Positions 1 to 8,169 of a DNA stretch of 44,710 bases are shown here, in pieces. The stretch is from Ruminococcaceae bacterium UBA1417 (lineage in GTDB: Bacteria; Bacillota; Clostridia; Oscillospirales; Acutalibacteraceae). The notes under the pieces were generated by a model. That model worked only from the letters and a program-made list of their open reading frames with translations. It was not told the DNA's origin and ran no database searches. The stretch is taken from positions 1 to 44,710 of the forward strand of contig DBPP01000040.1 in the NCBI GenBank assembly GCA_002305575.1. The letters are read 5' to 3'. Positions within the stretch are counted from its first letter, which is position 1; the number at the start of each line of letters is the position of its first letter. The position numbers and the translations under genes were made by a program.

Positions 1-46
1 CGAGGGATTTTAAGTCCCTTGTGTCTGCCTATTCCACCATAGCGGC
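1..46 (-). tRNA. tRNA-Leu (UAA), 5' part, cut by the window start
   Basis: Read on the minus strand, the sequence starts with acceptor strand GCCGCTA, has a D-arm region (TGGTGGAATAGGCAGACAC), and an anticodon arm AGGGA-CTTAAAA-TCCCT. The loop places the anticodon TAA, so it decodes Leu UUA/UUG. The D-loop is of the class II (leucine) kind. The variable arm, T-arm and 3' end lie left of the window, so the gene is incomplete here. A good sigma-A promoter sits just upstream at 62-90. Confidence 0.88.
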
Positions 47-61
47 AGGATCGACTAAAAT

Positions 62-90
62 ATGATAGCATATTGCCCCCACAAAATCAA
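62..90 (-). promoter_or_regulatory. sigma-A promoter of tRNA-Leu
   Basis: Minus strand -35 TTGATT (90-85), 17-bp spacer, -10 TATCAT (67-62). Transcription would start near 55, just before the mature tRNA 5' end at 46. Confidence 0.65.
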
Positions 91-132
91 GGGAACCGTT
101 TGAAAAAGCTGCAATTTTTTTGCCGATTTGCA

Positions 133-162
133 TTTACAAATCCCCCCGATCTATTGTATACT
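133..162 (+). promoter_or_regulatory. sigma-A promoter of glcK-galM
   Basis: -35 TTTACA (133-138), 18-bp spacer, -10 TATACT (157-162). The leader to the glcK start at 227 is about 55 nt. Confidence 0.6.
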
Positions 163-226
163 GATAATAAATAACCGGAGGCTGTCCGTGGCATTCCGGG
201 CAAATCCAATAAAAGGAGTTCGTATT

Positions 227-1198
227 ATGTATTATCTTGGCGTAGACGTCGGCGGCACCAATATTGCGGTCGGCATCGTTGACGAAAACAACGCAATCGT
301 AGCAAAAGCTTCCCAGAAAACCCCGGTTCCCTGCTCGGAGGAGGTCTTCTGTGATAAGATCGTAGAGGTATGCCACGAAGCGCTCGGCAAGGCAAACCTC
401 ACGTTGGATGATGTCCCGTGGGTCGGCATCGGCTGCCCCGGCACCGTCAACCGTGCAACGGGCATCATTGAGTTTTCCAACAACCTGTACTTCAAGAACT
501 TCAAGCTCCGCGAGATGATCGCCGAACGCACGAACGGCAAGCTGGTCATTCTTGAAAATGACGCCAACGCAGCGGCTTACGGCGAATACCAGGCCGGTGC
601 GCTTGCAGGCGCCGACAACGCGATTGCCATCACGCTCGGCACCGGCATTGGCGGCGGCATCATCATCAACCACAAGATCTACTCCGGCAGCAACTTCGCC
701 GGCGGCGAGCTGGGCCATACGGTCATCGTCGTGGACGGCCGTCCCTGCACCTGTGGCAGACTTGGCTGCTGGGAAGCTTATGGTTCCGCAACCGGTCTGA
801 TCAAAACCACGAAAGCGCACATGGAAAATGCGCCGAAGGATTCTCCGGTGTGGACGATCGTCGGCGGCGACATCGACAAGGTCAACGGCAGAACCGCTTT
901 TGACGCCATGCGCGCAGGCGACCCGGTCGGCAAGGCGATCGTGGACGAGTACATCAAATATCTTTCCGTCGGCCTGATCGATATGGTCAACATCTTCCAG
1001 CCGGACATTCTCTGCATCGGCGGCGGTATCTGCAACGAAGGCGAAACCCTGCTTGCACCGGTCAGAAAGTACATTGATGATCAGCAGTATGCGATGAATT
1101 CCACCAAGAAGACCAAGATTGTCCGCGCAAAGCTCGGCAACGACGCCGGCATCATCGGCGCGGCGCTGCTCGGCAAGCAGGAGCAGGAGGAGGCGTAA
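227..1198 (+). CDS. glcK: ROK-family glucokinase
   Basis: This 323-aa cytoplasmic sugar kinase probably phosphorylates glucose with ATP to give glucose 6-phosphate, feeding glycolysis. The N-terminal phosphate-binding loop is DVGGTN (residues 7-12). The catalytic region LENDANAAAYGE and the second glycine loop TLGTGIGGG follow. The ROK zinc motif CxCGxxGCxE is present with cysteines near 174, 176 and 181. The length fits ROK glucokinases of Firmicutes. The start at 227 is chosen because AAGGAG (213-218) lies 8 nt upstream and the protein then begins directly with the nucleotide-binding strand. The aldose 1-epimerase gene follows after 5 nt, so the two are co-transcribed. Other ROK sugar kinases (allose, N-acetylmannosamine, fructose) cannot be excluded from sequence alone. 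Confidence 0.88.
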   Translation: MYYLGVDVGGTNIAVGIVDENNAIVAKASQKTPVPCSEEVFCDKIVEVCHEALGKANLTLDDVPWVGIGCPGTVNRATGIIEFSNNLYFKNFKLREMIAERTNGKLVILENDANAAAYGEYQAGALAGADNAIAITLGTGIGGGIIINHKIYSGSNFAGGELGHTVIVVDGRPCTCGRLGCWEAYGSATGLIKTTKAHMENAPKDSPVWTIVGGDIDKVNGRTAFDAMRAGDPVGKAIVDEYIKYLSVGLIDMVNIFQPDILCIGGGICNEGETLLAPVRKYIDDQQYAMNSTKKTKIVRAKLGNDAGIIGAALLGKQEQEEA

Positions 1199-1203
1199 TT
1201 CGC

Positions 1204-2253
1204 ATGTCTTTGACCCGCTCTGTGTTTGGGACACTGCCCTGCGGCACAGAGGTTGCCGCCTACACGCTGAAAAACGCGGCAGGCGCAACGCTGACCGTTA
1301 CGCCCTATGGCTGCCGTATCCTAAATCTTCTGGTACCGGACCGTAATGGGCGTCTGGGCGACGTCGTGCTCGGCCATGCCACGCTGGCGGAGTACCTTGG
1401 CGCCAACTTCCAGGGCACCTTTGTCGGCCGCTATGCAAACCGCATCGGCGGCGCTTCCCTGACGGTGGACGGCGTGACCTATGCGCTCGACAAAAACGAC
1501 GGTGAAAACACGCTGCACGGCGGCCGCGGCGGCTACCATCAAGTTCTTTTCGACGTAAAAGAGACCGCGGATGGCGATGCGCCTTCGATTACCTTCGCAC
1601 ACGTCAGCCCGGACGGCGATGAAAACTACCCCGGTACGTTGCACGTCGAAGTACAGTACACGCTGACGCCAGATAATGCGGTGGAAATTACCTACCGCGG
1701 CACAACCGACAAAAAGACGGTTTTCAATCCTACGAACCACAGCTTCTTCAACTTGAAGGCGGACGGCTCAAAGGACGTGCTCTCCACGCTGCTGCAAATC
1801 CATGCGGCACAGGTTACGGCCGTCACAGACGACCTGATTCCGACCGGCACGCTGCTGCCTGTTGCGGGAACGCCGCTCGATTTCACTACACCCAAAGCCA
1901 TTGGGCAGGACATTGACGCTGACGATCACCTGATTCAGCTGTGCGGCGGCTTCGACCACAATTTCTGTGCGGACGGCACGGGACTTCGCAAAATTGCCGA
2001 AGCGTATGAGCCGGAAACCGGCCGTGTGATGACGGTGTTTTCCGACATGCCCGGCGTTCAGCTCTTTACCGCCAACCGCGCGGCCAAAGGTGTAAAAAAC
2101 AAAGACGGCAGCCCGATGATCCCGCACGGTGCATTCTGTCTGGAGACGCAGTTCTACCCGGACTCCGTGCACCACGAAAACTTCCCGTTCCGCTATGTAG
2201 AGCCCGGCGAAGCTTTCGAATCCAAGACGATTTATCGGTTTTCTGTAAAATAA
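1204..2253 (+). CDS. galM: aldose 1-epimerase (mutarotase)
   Basis: This 349-aa enzyme interconverts the alpha and beta anomers of glucose or galactose. The GalM signatures are GRYANRIG, LHGG, the catalytic-His segment NPTNHSFFNL near residue 180, and the catalytic-Glu segment CLETQFYPD near the C-terminus. Its length is typical of the galM family. It starts 5 nt after glcK, and its Shine-Dalgarno (AGGAGG) lies inside the end of glcK, so expression is coupled. Supplying the right glucose anomer beside glucokinase is a sensible pairing. A strong terminator follows at once. Confidence 0.93.
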   Translation: MSLTRSVFGTLPCGTEVAAYTLKNAAGATLTVTPYGCRILNLLVPDRNGRLGDVVLGHATLAEYLGANFQGTFVGRYANRIGGASLTVDGVTYALDKNDGENTLHGGRGGYHQVLFDVKETADGDAPSITFAHVSPDGDENYPGTLHVEVQYTLTPDNAVEITYRGTTDKKTVFNPTNHSFFNLKADGSKDVLSTLLQIHAAQVTAVTDDLIPTGTLLPVAGTPLDFTTPKAIGQDIDADDHLIQLCGGFDHNFCADGTGLRKIAEAYEPETGRVMTVFSDMPGVQLFTANRAAKGVKNKDGSPMIPHGAFCLETQFYPDSVHHENFPFRYVEPGEAFESKTIYRFSVK

Positions 2254-2258
2254 GGCGA

Positions 2259-2284
2259 AGGGCTGCCGTGTGGCAGCCCTTTTG
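2259..2284 (+). terminator. Rho-independent terminator of glcK-galM
   Basis: Perfect 9-bp stem AGGGCTGCC / GGCAGCCCT with a GTGT loop, followed by TTTT. It starts 5 nt after the galM stop. Confidence 0.85.
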
Positions 2285-2310
2285 TAATTTATGGCAGAGG
2301 AGGCTTTTCC

Positions 2311-2718
2311 ATGAAAAAAGAAGTGTCCTGCGGCGCGGTGATTGCACGTATGACCGACGCGGGCCGCGAAATCCTTTTGATCCGCCACGCAAACGGCGGC
2401 CACTGGGCTTTCCCAAAGGGTCACGTGGAGGCAAACGAAACAGAGGTGGAGACCGCCCTGCGGGAGATCCGCGAGGAAACCGGCCTTTCCGTCACGCTTG
2501 ACACGGGCTTTCGCGCAGTCGTCACGTATTCGCCTAAGCCCGGCGTGATGAAGGACGTCATCTATTTTGCGGCGGAACTTGCCGGCGGAGACGAAAAAAT
2601 GCAGGCCGAGGAGGTCACGGGGATGCGTTGGGTATCGCCGGACGCGGCCGTCGCACTGATCACTTACGAAAACGACCGGAATGTGTTGACGCAGTACCGC
2701 AAGTATACGGGGATCTGA
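2311..2718 (+). CDS. Nudix hydrolase, Ap4A-hydrolase-like
   Basis: This 135-aa protein is a single Nudix domain that cleaves a nucleoside diphosphate linked to another group. The Nudix box spans residues 37-59 and matches Gx5Ex7REUxEExGU exactly (G37, E43, REIREETGL). The segment HWAFPKGH just before the box is typical of bis(5'-nucleosyl)-tetraphosphatases, so removal of the alarmone Ap4A is the best guess. AGAGGAGG sits ahead of the ATG. The gene follows the galM terminator, so it may have its own promoter or depend on readthrough. It converges on pduL across a shared terminator. Confidence 0.85.
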   Translation: MKKEVSCGAVIARMTDAGREILLIRHANGGHWAFPKGHVEANETEVETALREIREETGLSVTLDTGFRAVVTYSPKPGVMKDVIYFAAELAGGDEKMQAEEVTGMRWVSPDAAVALITYENDRNVLTQYRKYTGI

Positions 2719-2751
2719 TTGGCTCTCTCCCAGGAAGTTTTCACAATGCAA

Positions 2752-2784
2752 AAGGCGCGCAGTGGAAAAAATACTGCGCGCCTT
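2752..2784. terminator. bidirectional terminator between the Nudix gene and pduL
   Basis: A 12-bp perfect stem (AAGGCGCGCAGT / ACTGCGCGCCTT) with a 9-nt A-rich loop. A T-run follows on the plus side (2791-2796) and TTTT on the minus side. The flanking genes are convergent. Confidence 0.8.
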
Positions 2785-2824
2785 CTTAGCTTTTTTATGA
2801 GAGATCTGAACGTATGTATCCGAA

Positions 2825-3394
2825 TTATTTGATGATCTCGCCGTCCACGGTGCCGGTGAGCGCGGCCGCGTTGGACTCGTCGGTATCGATGTGCATGGCC
2901 GCCGCGTACTTCGGGCTGACACGCACGACAACATCCCCGAAGATCACGCTGCGTTCGCCTTCCTTGCCAACCTTAACGGAAACGATCTGCTTGTCGACGA
3001 CGCCGGCTTCCGCCGCTTCCTCGACATTGAAGTGGATGTGGCGCTTCGCGGCGATGACGCCTTTTTCGATAACCACTTCGCCAGCCGGTCCCTTCAGCGT
3101 GCAACCCGGGGTGCCTTCGAGATCGCCGGACTCACGGATCGGCGCGGTGATGCCAAGCTTGCGGGCGTCGGTCAATGCGACCTCGACCTGCGTCTCCGGA
3201 CGCGTCGGGCCAAGAATGGACATAACGAGCGAACCCTTCGGACCGATGACCTCGACCTTCTCATTCGTCGCAAACTGACCCGGCTGAGAAAGATCCTTTT
3301 TGTTGGAGAGAACGGCATTTTCGCCGAAAAGCGTTTTGAGATCCGCATCCGACACGTGAAGATGACGCGCGGAGGTTTCTACCATAATTTTCAT
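2825..3394 (-). CDS. pduL: phosphate propanoyltransferase-type phosphotransacylase (PduL)
   Basis: This 189-aa enzyme moves an acyl group between CoA and phosphate, giving acetyl- or propionyl-phosphate for ATP formation by a kinase. It shows the two PduL repeats, each with its metal-binding histidines: SARHLHVS near the N-terminus and KRHIHF around residue 118. GPTRPETQVE and a C-terminal beta-barrel part also fit. The protein begins right at the first barrel (MKIMVETSARHLH), so it lacks the N-terminal extension that targets PduL to microcompartments. No microcompartment genes are near. It probably serves as a soluble phosphotransacetylase in acetate fermentation. No acetate kinase gene is in the window. 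It is monocistronic with its own promoter and terminator. Confidence 0.87.
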   Translation of the reverse strand: MKIMVETSARHLHVSDADLKTLFGENAVLSNKKDLSQPGQFATNEKVEVIGPKGSLVMSILGPTRPETQVEVALTDARKLGITAPIRESGDLEGTPGCTLKGPAGEVVIEKGVIAAKRHIHFNVEEAAEAGVVDKQIVSVKVGKEGERSVIFGDVVVRVSPKYAAAMHIDTDESNAAALTGTVDGEIIK

Positions 3395-3429
3395 ATTTGT
3401 ATACCTAGCCTTTCCTAGTTTTCACTTCT

Positions 3430-3458
3430 ATTCTACTACGCGTCCAGCAAAATTACAA
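3430..3458 (-). promoter_or_regulatory. sigma-A promoter of pduL
   Basis: Minus strand -35 TTGTAA (3458-3453), 17-bp spacer, -10 TAGAAT (3435-3430), 36 nt before the start codon at 3394. Confidence 0.6.
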
Positions 3459-3488
3459 TATAAAAGGCTATGTTTTTTTGACGTTTTA

Positions 3489-3497
3489 TGCTATAAT
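3489..3497 (+). promoter_or_regulatory. extended -10 promoter of the uracil-DNA glycosylase gene
   Basis: TGCTATAAT is a perfect extended -10 (TGnTATAAT). The -35 region at the usual distance is only weakly matched, as expected for this class. It lies 38 nt before the ATG at 3535. Confidence 0.6.
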
Positions 3498-3534
3498 AGC
3501 TGTAAATTACGCGTTTCATGCACGGAGGTACACG

Positions 3535-4116
3535 ATGTTTGAAAACTGGGAAGAGCTGAAAGAAAATTGTCTGCACTGCCGCCAATGCGGTTTGTGCGAA
3601 ACGCGCACCAACGTGGTGGTTGGCGTCGGCAATCCGCGCGCGAAGGTTATGTTTATCGGTGAGGGACCTGGCGAAAACGAGGATTTACAGGGAGAACCGT
3701 TCGTCGGCCGCGGCGGACAGCTGCTTGACAAAATGCTCGCTGCCGTCGATCTCGACCGCAAAACGAACATCTATATCGCGAACATCGTCAAGTGTCGGCC
3801 GCCGAAGAACCGCGACCCGCTGCCGGAGGAGCAAGAGGCTTGCATCGGCTGGCTGCGCAATCAGGTGGCGTTGATCCGCCCGAAGATCATCGTCTGCCTC
3901 GGCCGCATCGCCGCCATGCGACTGATCAAGCCTGACATAAAAATCACACGTGAGCACGGCCAGTTCTTTGAGAAAAATGGCACGCTGATGATCGCAACGC
4001 TGCACCCCGCGGCGCTTCTGCGCAACCCGAACCAGAAGCCCGCGGCTTTTGAGGATTTTCTCAAACTGCGCGAAAAGATTGACGAGCTGCATTTGGATAT
4101 CGCAAAGACATACTGA
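3535..4116 (+). CDS. uracil-DNA glycosylase, family 4 (iron-sulfur type)
   Basis: This 193-aa enzyme removes uracil from DNA as the first step of base excision repair. The active-site segment GEGPGENEDLQGEPFVG and the C-terminal HPAALLRNP match the family 4 motifs. Cysteines at the N-terminus (CRQCGLC, residues 15-21) together with the Cys in NIVKCRPPKNRDP and EACIGWL fit the [4Fe-4S] ligands of this family. The start at 3535 is chosen because GGAGG lies 6 nt upstream. The longer reading frame to the left overlaps the promoter and has no ribosome site. A terminator follows. Confidence 0.92.
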   Translation: MFENWEELKENCLHCRQCGLCETRTNVVVGVGNPRAKVMFIGEGPGENEDLQGEPFVGRGGQLLDKMLAAVDLDRKTNIYIANIVKCRPPKNRDPLPEEQEACIGWLRNQVALIRPKIIVCLGRIAAMRLIKPDIKITREHGQFFEKNGTLMIATLHPAALLRNPNQKPAAFEDFLKLREKIDELHLDIAKTY

Positions 4117-4134
4117 GTTTGGACCAAAGCAAGT

Positions 4135-4174
4135 GCGCCGGCAGGGTTTCTCTCTGCCGGCGCTCTGATTTTTT
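4135..4174 (+). terminator. terminator after the uracil-DNA glycosylase gene
   Basis: 10-bp perfect stem GCGCCGGCAG / CTGCCGGCGC with a 9-nt loop, then TCTGATTTTTT. It may also stop convergent ddh transcripts, but the minus side has only a weak T-run. Confidence 0.82.
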
Positions 4175-4175
4175 C

Positions 4176-5156
4176 TTACAGCAGCTTTGCGCGGAGCGCC
4201 TCGCCGCTTTCGGGATGAAGATACGCCGGCGCCACGTCAAACACCGTCTTACAGCCCGTCTGGCCCTCATTGTACAGGCGATAAACGGCGCGCGCATAGG
4301 CGACAAGTATGCTGGACGTAAATTCCGGGTTCGAATCCAGCGTCAGCTTATACTCGATGACGTGCTTGTTTTCACCGCTCAGCCCAGTCGTACCCGTGCG
4401 GAACACCATGCCGCCGTGCGGAATACCTGCATGATCGCGGTCCAGCTCCTCCTGACTGATGAAATGCACCGTCGTGTCGTAATCGGCAAAGTAGTTCGGC
4501 ATCGTAACGATTGCTTCTTCAATGGCCGCCTGATCTGCGCCCTCTTTCGCCACCACAAAGCACTCGCGCGTGTGTTTTTCGCGCGTGGTAAGCTCCGGAT
4601 TTTCACCGGCGCGCACGCGCGCCAGCGCGCTCTCCACCGGAATTGTATACTGGCGTGCGTCCTGGACGCCGGGAATTCGGCGAATCGCGTCGGAATGCCC
4701 CTGACTCACGCCCTTACCCCAGAAGGTGTAGTCGCTGCCATGGGGCAGGATGGCCTGCCCATAAAGGCGATTCAGCGAAAACATACCCGGGTCCCAGCCT
4801 ACGGAAATCATACCGAGCTTGCCGCTCTTTTTGCAGGCGGCATCGACATCCGCAAAATGCTCGGGAATCTTCGCGTGCGTATCGAAGCTGTCGACAACGT
4901 TAAAAAACTGCGCGAGTTCCACCGTTTGCTTGGGCAGGTCGTTCGCGCTGCCACCGCAGAGAATCATCACGTCAATTTGGTCCGCCATTTTGGCGGCGTC
5001 CGCCATCGCGAAGACCGGCGCACCGGTTTTTGTCTGAATCGTTCCGGGGTCGCGGCGCGTGAATACGCCGACAAGTTTCATATCCTGCGTGCCCACAAGC
5101 GCGCTTTCCACGCCGCGGCCAAGATTTCCGTATCCTGCAATACCGATTCGAATCAT
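4176..5156 (-). CDS. ddh: meso-diaminopimelate dehydrogenase
   Basis: This 326-aa NADPH-dependent enzyme makes meso-diaminopimelate from tetrahydrodipicolinate in one step, giving the peptidoglycan cross-linker and the lysine precursor. The N-terminal Rossmann motif is GIAGYGNLGRG (residues 5-15). The NADP segment FTRRDP, the substrate segment WDPGMFSLNR and SQGHSDA are all typical of Ddh. The length is exactly that of the family. GGGAG sits 9 nt before the ATG. It is monocistronic, with a near-consensus promoter at 5221-5249. The aspartate-pathway operon at 10.8-14.7 kb supplies the upstream part of the same route. Confidence 0.96.
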   Translation of the reverse strand: MIRIGIAGYGNLGRGVESALVGTQDMKLVGVFTRRDPGTIQTKTGAPVFAMADAAKMADQIDVMILCGGSANDLPKQTVELAQFFNVVDSFDTHAKIPEHFADVDAACKKSGKLGMISVGWDPGMFSLNRLYGQAILPHGSDYTFWGKGVSQGHSDAIRRIPGVQDARQYTIPVESALARVRAGENPELTTREKHTRECFVVAKEGADQAAIEEAIVTMPNYFADYDTTVHFISQEELDRDHAGIPHGGMVFRTGTTGLSGENKHVIEYKLTLDSNPEFTSSILVAYARAVYRLYNEGQTGCKTVFDVAPAYLHPESGEALRAKLL

Positions 5157-5220
5157 TTTTTGCGCTCCCTTATTTTAAAAATTCGCGCGGCAGGACGCCG
5201 CACACAAATCAATCGGATTT

Positions 5221-5249
5221 ATTATACGGAAAATCCTGCAATTTTGCAA
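5221..5249 (-). promoter_or_regulatory. sigma-A promoter of ddh
   Basis: Minus strand -35 TTGCAA (5249-5244), 17-bp spacer, perfect -10 TATAAT (5226-5221). Confidence 0.75.
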
Positions 5250-5366
5250 GATTGAAATCAACTTTTATGCAAAAAGATGAATTCGCGGCCGATTGGTCCT
5301 GCATTTTATGAATCCGCATCTTGCCTTACCTTTGGGTCTGCGTGCCAATTTCAAGCAAGCGCGGTT

Positions 5367-5918
5367 TCAATCCGTGCCTTTCGGCTTCCGGCGCAGTTTC
5401 AGTTCAATCCCCATCCGCTCTCCCGCCTTTCGCAGCAGCGCGGCGGCATGTGATGCGCGCGCCTTTTGGCCTTCACCTTTTGCGCTTTTGAGTGCTTCCA
5501 AAACAGCGCGCAGCGTAGGCAACGGCAGAAGGTTTACCGCGACACAGAAAAATGTTTTGCGGCGCCCATCGTTGTATTGCGTCAGCAATATGCGCAGGAT
5601 TTCGCGTTTTTCGCGCTGCTCTACCCCATAGGCGGCAGGACCGATTGCCGCCGCGCGCGCAAGATCGGCGCGCTGATTCCTGCGCGTAATCACCGCATCG
5701 TACAAGCTGTCCAGCCCAAGTTGTGCACAGGGAAAATCCGCGCATTCAAAGCAATACGCCTGGTTCCCGTGTTGCATGGCACACCGCGCGATCTTGCAGG
5801 ACTGGTTGCCGGGCCCGCCGCCGCAGCCGGGGCAATAGCCGTCGATCCGCATCGGACACAGCCCGCAATTCAGGCCGCACAGCGAGAAGTCCAGATCCTG
5901 CCGTACAAAGCCTTTCAT
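5367..5918 (-). CDS. cysteine-rich DUF3795 protein
   Basis: This 183-aa protein has ten cysteines in its first 64 residues (14, 18, 21, 29, 32, 41, 46, 56, 59, 64), beginning with CGLNCGLCP and followed by YCPGCGGG and CFECADFPC. This is the DUF3795 pattern and suggests metal or iron-sulfur binding. The function is unknown. The C-terminal half is basic and helical. The start at 5918 overlaps the upstream dehydrogenase stop by 4 nt (ATGA), which shows translational coupling. A longer in-frame extension exists but lies fully inside that gene. It is the last gene of a seven-gene operon. Confidence 0.8.
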   Translation of the reverse strand: MKGFVRQDLDFSLCGLNCGLCPMRIDGYCPGCGGGPGNQSCKIARCAMQHGNQAYCFECADFPCAQLGLDSLYDAVITRRNQRADLARAAAIGPAAYGVEQREKREILRILLTQYNDGRRKTFFCVAVNLLPLPTLRAVLEALKSAKGEGQKARASHAAALLRKAGERMGIELKLRRKPKGTD

Positions 5919-6916
5919 GCCATCGTCTCCAGCATTTTGGGCGTCACGGCAAAATGGGCAGCTTCTCCGGCCTCCACGCGCCGGAACTCTTCCAACATGT
6001 ACTCCGCCATGCGCCAAACCTCTCGACCCGCGCTGCCCGCAATATGCGTTGTCAGGAAGCAATTCTCCAGCGCGTAAAACGGATGCCCCTCAGGCAGCGG
6101 CTCTTCGGTGGTGACGTCCAGAACGGCGGTGCAGTCCGAACGTTCGCTGAGGAAACGCGCGAGATCCTGCTCGTTGACCTGCGCGCCGCGCCCCGTATTT
6201 AAAAACGTAGCGTACGGCGGCAACCGCCGAAACAGCGCATACGTGAGCATCCCACGCGTCTGTGCGTTGTTCGCGAGATGGTTGGAAACAACCGTGCATT
6301 CGGAAAAAAGCGTTTGGAGATCCACCCGGCGCACACGGAGTTGTGTGGCGCGTTCCGCCGACAAAAACGGGTCGAACGCGAGCACCTCGGTGCGCATATC
6401 CTGTAACCGCTGCGCAACCATGGCGCCGATCATCCCCACACCGATGAGTCCGGTTTTTACGCCAAAATTGCCTGAATGGCTGCGAAAATGTGCTGCAGCA
6501 CGCGCAGCTTCACCGCGCTGATATATGCGTTGGTTCTGATAAAAACCCTTGTTGGCCAGGACAATCTGGGCTACGGTATATTCGGCCACCGGCACGGCGT
6601 TTGCCGCCCACGCGCTGCACACCTGCACCCCACGCGCGAGGAACGGGCGCGCAAACGCCTGCACCGTCCCGGCTGCGTAAAACACAGCGCGCAGCTGCGG
6701 AAAGCAGGCGGCAAGCTCCGCTTCCGTAAACACCGGCATCCCCCAGGTTGAGAAAAGATATGCGGTATCCGCAAAATGCGCGGGCGCCGCCAGCACCGTT
6801 TCTTTGGTGAAAACAGTATCCGGCAGGTCGCACGCATTTTGCAGCGCTTCCCGCACATCGTCGGAATACACTGCAGCAATCTGCCGCGCATCGCCGAGAA
6901 AAATACCCTTTTTCAT
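5915..6916 (-). CDS. D-isomer-specific 2-hydroxyacid dehydrogenase family protein
   Basis: This 333-aa NAD-dependent oxidoreductase interconverts a 2-keto acid and a D-2-hydroxy acid. The nucleotide loop is GVGMIG (159-164). The catalytic triad of the family is present as Arg in NTGRG (243), Glu in DVTTEEP (about 272) and His in THIAGS (291). The N-terminal half is only weakly like typical lactate or phosphoglycerate dehydrogenases, so the substrate is open. It is coupled to the DUF3795 gene by a 4-nt overlap and follows mutT by 26 nt. Confidence 0.83.
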   Translation of the reverse strand: MKKGIFLGDARQIAAVYSDDVREALQNACDLPDTVFTKETVLAAPAHFADTAYLFSTWGMPVFTEAELAACFPQLRAVFYAAGTVQAFARPFLARGVQVCSAWAANAVPVAEYTVAQIVLANKGFYQNQRIYQRGEAARAAAHFRSHSGNFGVKTGLIGVGMIGAMVAQRLQDMRTEVLAFDPFLSAERATQLRVRRVDLQTLFSECTVVSNHLANNAQTRGMLTYALFRRLPPYATFLNTGRGAQVNEQDLARFLSERSDCTAVLDVTTEEPLPEGHPFYALENCFLTTHIAGSAGREVWRMAEYMLEEFRRVEAGEAAHFAVTPKMLETMA

Positions 6917-6942
6917 ACCGGACCTCCCTGTGTTTCGTATCT

Positions 6943-7344
6943 CTAGCCGCGCGGCCAGACCGTGCGAATGCGATTCAAAATTCCTTCATCCGCCGGGCAA
7001 AAAGCGTACTGCGGGATTTCCGCCGGCGTAATCCACCGGATATCGTTGTGTTCGAGCTTTTGCGGCGTCCCGGACACAATCGACGCATTGTACAGCGTGA
7101 GGTGCACAAGCAGGTCTGGATATGCGTGCGTGACTTCCATGAACACTGCACCGACGTCGACCTCCACCGCCAACTCCTCACGGCATTCGCGCCGAAGTGC
7201 TTCAGGCCCGGTCTCGCCCTGTTCGACCTTACCGCCGACAAACTCCCACAACAGGCCGCGTGCCTTATGGGCGGGACGCTGACAGATCATAAATCGGTCT
7301 TCGTTCCGGATCAGTGCGGCGACAACCTCAGTCTGCTTTTGCAT
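6943..7344 (-). CDS. mutT: MutT-like Nudix hydrolase (8-oxo-dGTP diphosphatase type)
   Basis: This 133-aa protein probably cleans the nucleotide pool by hydrolysing 8-oxo-dGTP to the monophosphate. The Nudix box is GKVEQGETGPEALRRECREE followed by LAV. It keeps every catalytic Glu and Arg but has Ala for the usual Gly near the end. The upstream segment LLWEFVGGKVE is MutT-like. The start at 7344 has AGGAGG 8 nt upstream. It overlaps the end of the glutaredoxin-like gene by 17 nt, so the two are coupled. A second, Ap4A-type Nudix gene lies at 2.3 kb. Confidence 0.85.
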   Translation of the reverse strand: MQKQTEVVAALIRNEDRFMICQRPAHKARGLLWEFVGGKVEQGETGPEALRRECREELAVEVDVGAVFMEVTHAYPDLLVHLTLYNASIVSGTPQKLEHNDIRWITPAEIPQYAFCPADEGILNRIRTVWPRG

Positions 7345-7600
7345 CGCACGCCTCCTGCGGCAACAGGGACTCCCAATCGTGCGTCGCCGTTCCGTCGTCC
7401 AGAACGATATACGGGATGCCGATGTTCCCCTGCGCGCGCACGCCGTCAAATTGCGGATTGCCGTCGCGCAGGCGCAGAAAATCCTTCATATTCTGCAATT
7501 CATCCGTAATGCTCAAAAACGTATAGGGAATGCCGGCCTTGTCCAGCGCCGCGCGGCACGCAACGCAATGTTTGCACAGCATCGAGCCGTAAATTTTCAT
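7328..7600 (-). CDS. glutaredoxin-like thioredoxin-fold protein
   Basis: This 90-aa protein has a thioredoxin fold with CKHC (CxxC) after the first beta strand (MKIYGSMLCKHCVAC), followed by a third cysteine. NIGIPYIVLDDG gives the cis-proline loop typical of glutaredoxins. It probably handles thiol or disulfide exchange. The ATG at 7600 is preferred over the in-frame GTG at 7609 because AAGGTGA lies just ahead of it. It sits between the DinB-like gene and mutT in the operon. Confidence 0.75.
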   Translation of the reverse strand: MKIYGSMLCKHCVACRAALDKAGIPYTFLSITDELQNMKDFLRLRDGNPQFDGVRAQGNIGIPYIVLDDGTATHDWESLLPQEACDAKAD

Positions 7601-7640
7601 ATTGGTCACCTTGACTTCTACCTAAATTTTGTCTCGTACT

Positions 7641-8159
7641 TCACGGATAATAGTTTGGCATCGGTGTTTCCGGATAAACGCCCTGCATATTGAGCACATA
7701 CGGCCATTTTCCGGTATCCTCAACAATAAAGCCATAGATCAGCCCCATATGGCGGTGCCAGTGCCGGTATTGCCCAAGAATCAGGCAAAAGCGCGTCATT
7801 GTGCAGCCCGGCGGCGTTTGCACAAGCTGATCATCTTTCAGAGAAGCACAGTACGTTTCAATTTTTGTCTCTATCGTTTTAAAGTATGTTTCAAGCTGCG
7901 TCCGGCTCAGGCACGCCCCGCCAGGCACCGCATTGAGATCCGCCATCTGCGGCGTGTGGAAATCCGGATCCCGATATGTCGGGTCGCACGGATTGATAAA
8001 CCAGCGATCCAGCGAGTAAAGCGTGTGATAAACGTATTTCCACATCGGAATCTCATCGTACCGTTTGTTCCATAATGCGTCCGGGATGCATCGCATCAGA
8101 TTTTCCATTTCCCAAAGGGCACGGCCTGTCAAAAAACGGATATCCTCACAAAGCCCCAT
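7641..8159 (-). CDS. DinB-like superfamily protein
   Basis: This 172-aa, mainly helical protein has the DinB-like four-helix layout. A His in VYHTLYSLDRW (about residue 50) and a C-terminal QYRHWHRHMG cluster could bind a metal. DinB-like proteins include thiol transferases and many of unknown role. The function here is not known. The start at 8159 is set by AGGAGG 6-7 nt upstream. An upstream in-frame extension lies in the preceding gene. Confidence 0.7.
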   Translation of the reverse strand: MGLCEDIRFLTGRALWEMENLMRCIPDALWNKRYDEIPMWKYVYHTLYSLDRWFINPCDPTYRDPDFHTPQMADLNAVPGGACLSRTQLETYFKTIETKIETYCASLKDDQLVQTPPGCTMTRFCLILGQYRHWHRHMGLIYGFIVEDTGKWPYVLNMQGVYPETPMPNYYP

Positions 8160-8169
8160 ATCGCACCTC

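Noticed and set aside
3478..3497. TTGACG followed by TATAAT as a -35/-10 pair
   Set aside because: The spacing is only 8 bp, so TTGACG cannot be the -35 for this -10. The extended -10 explains the promoter better.
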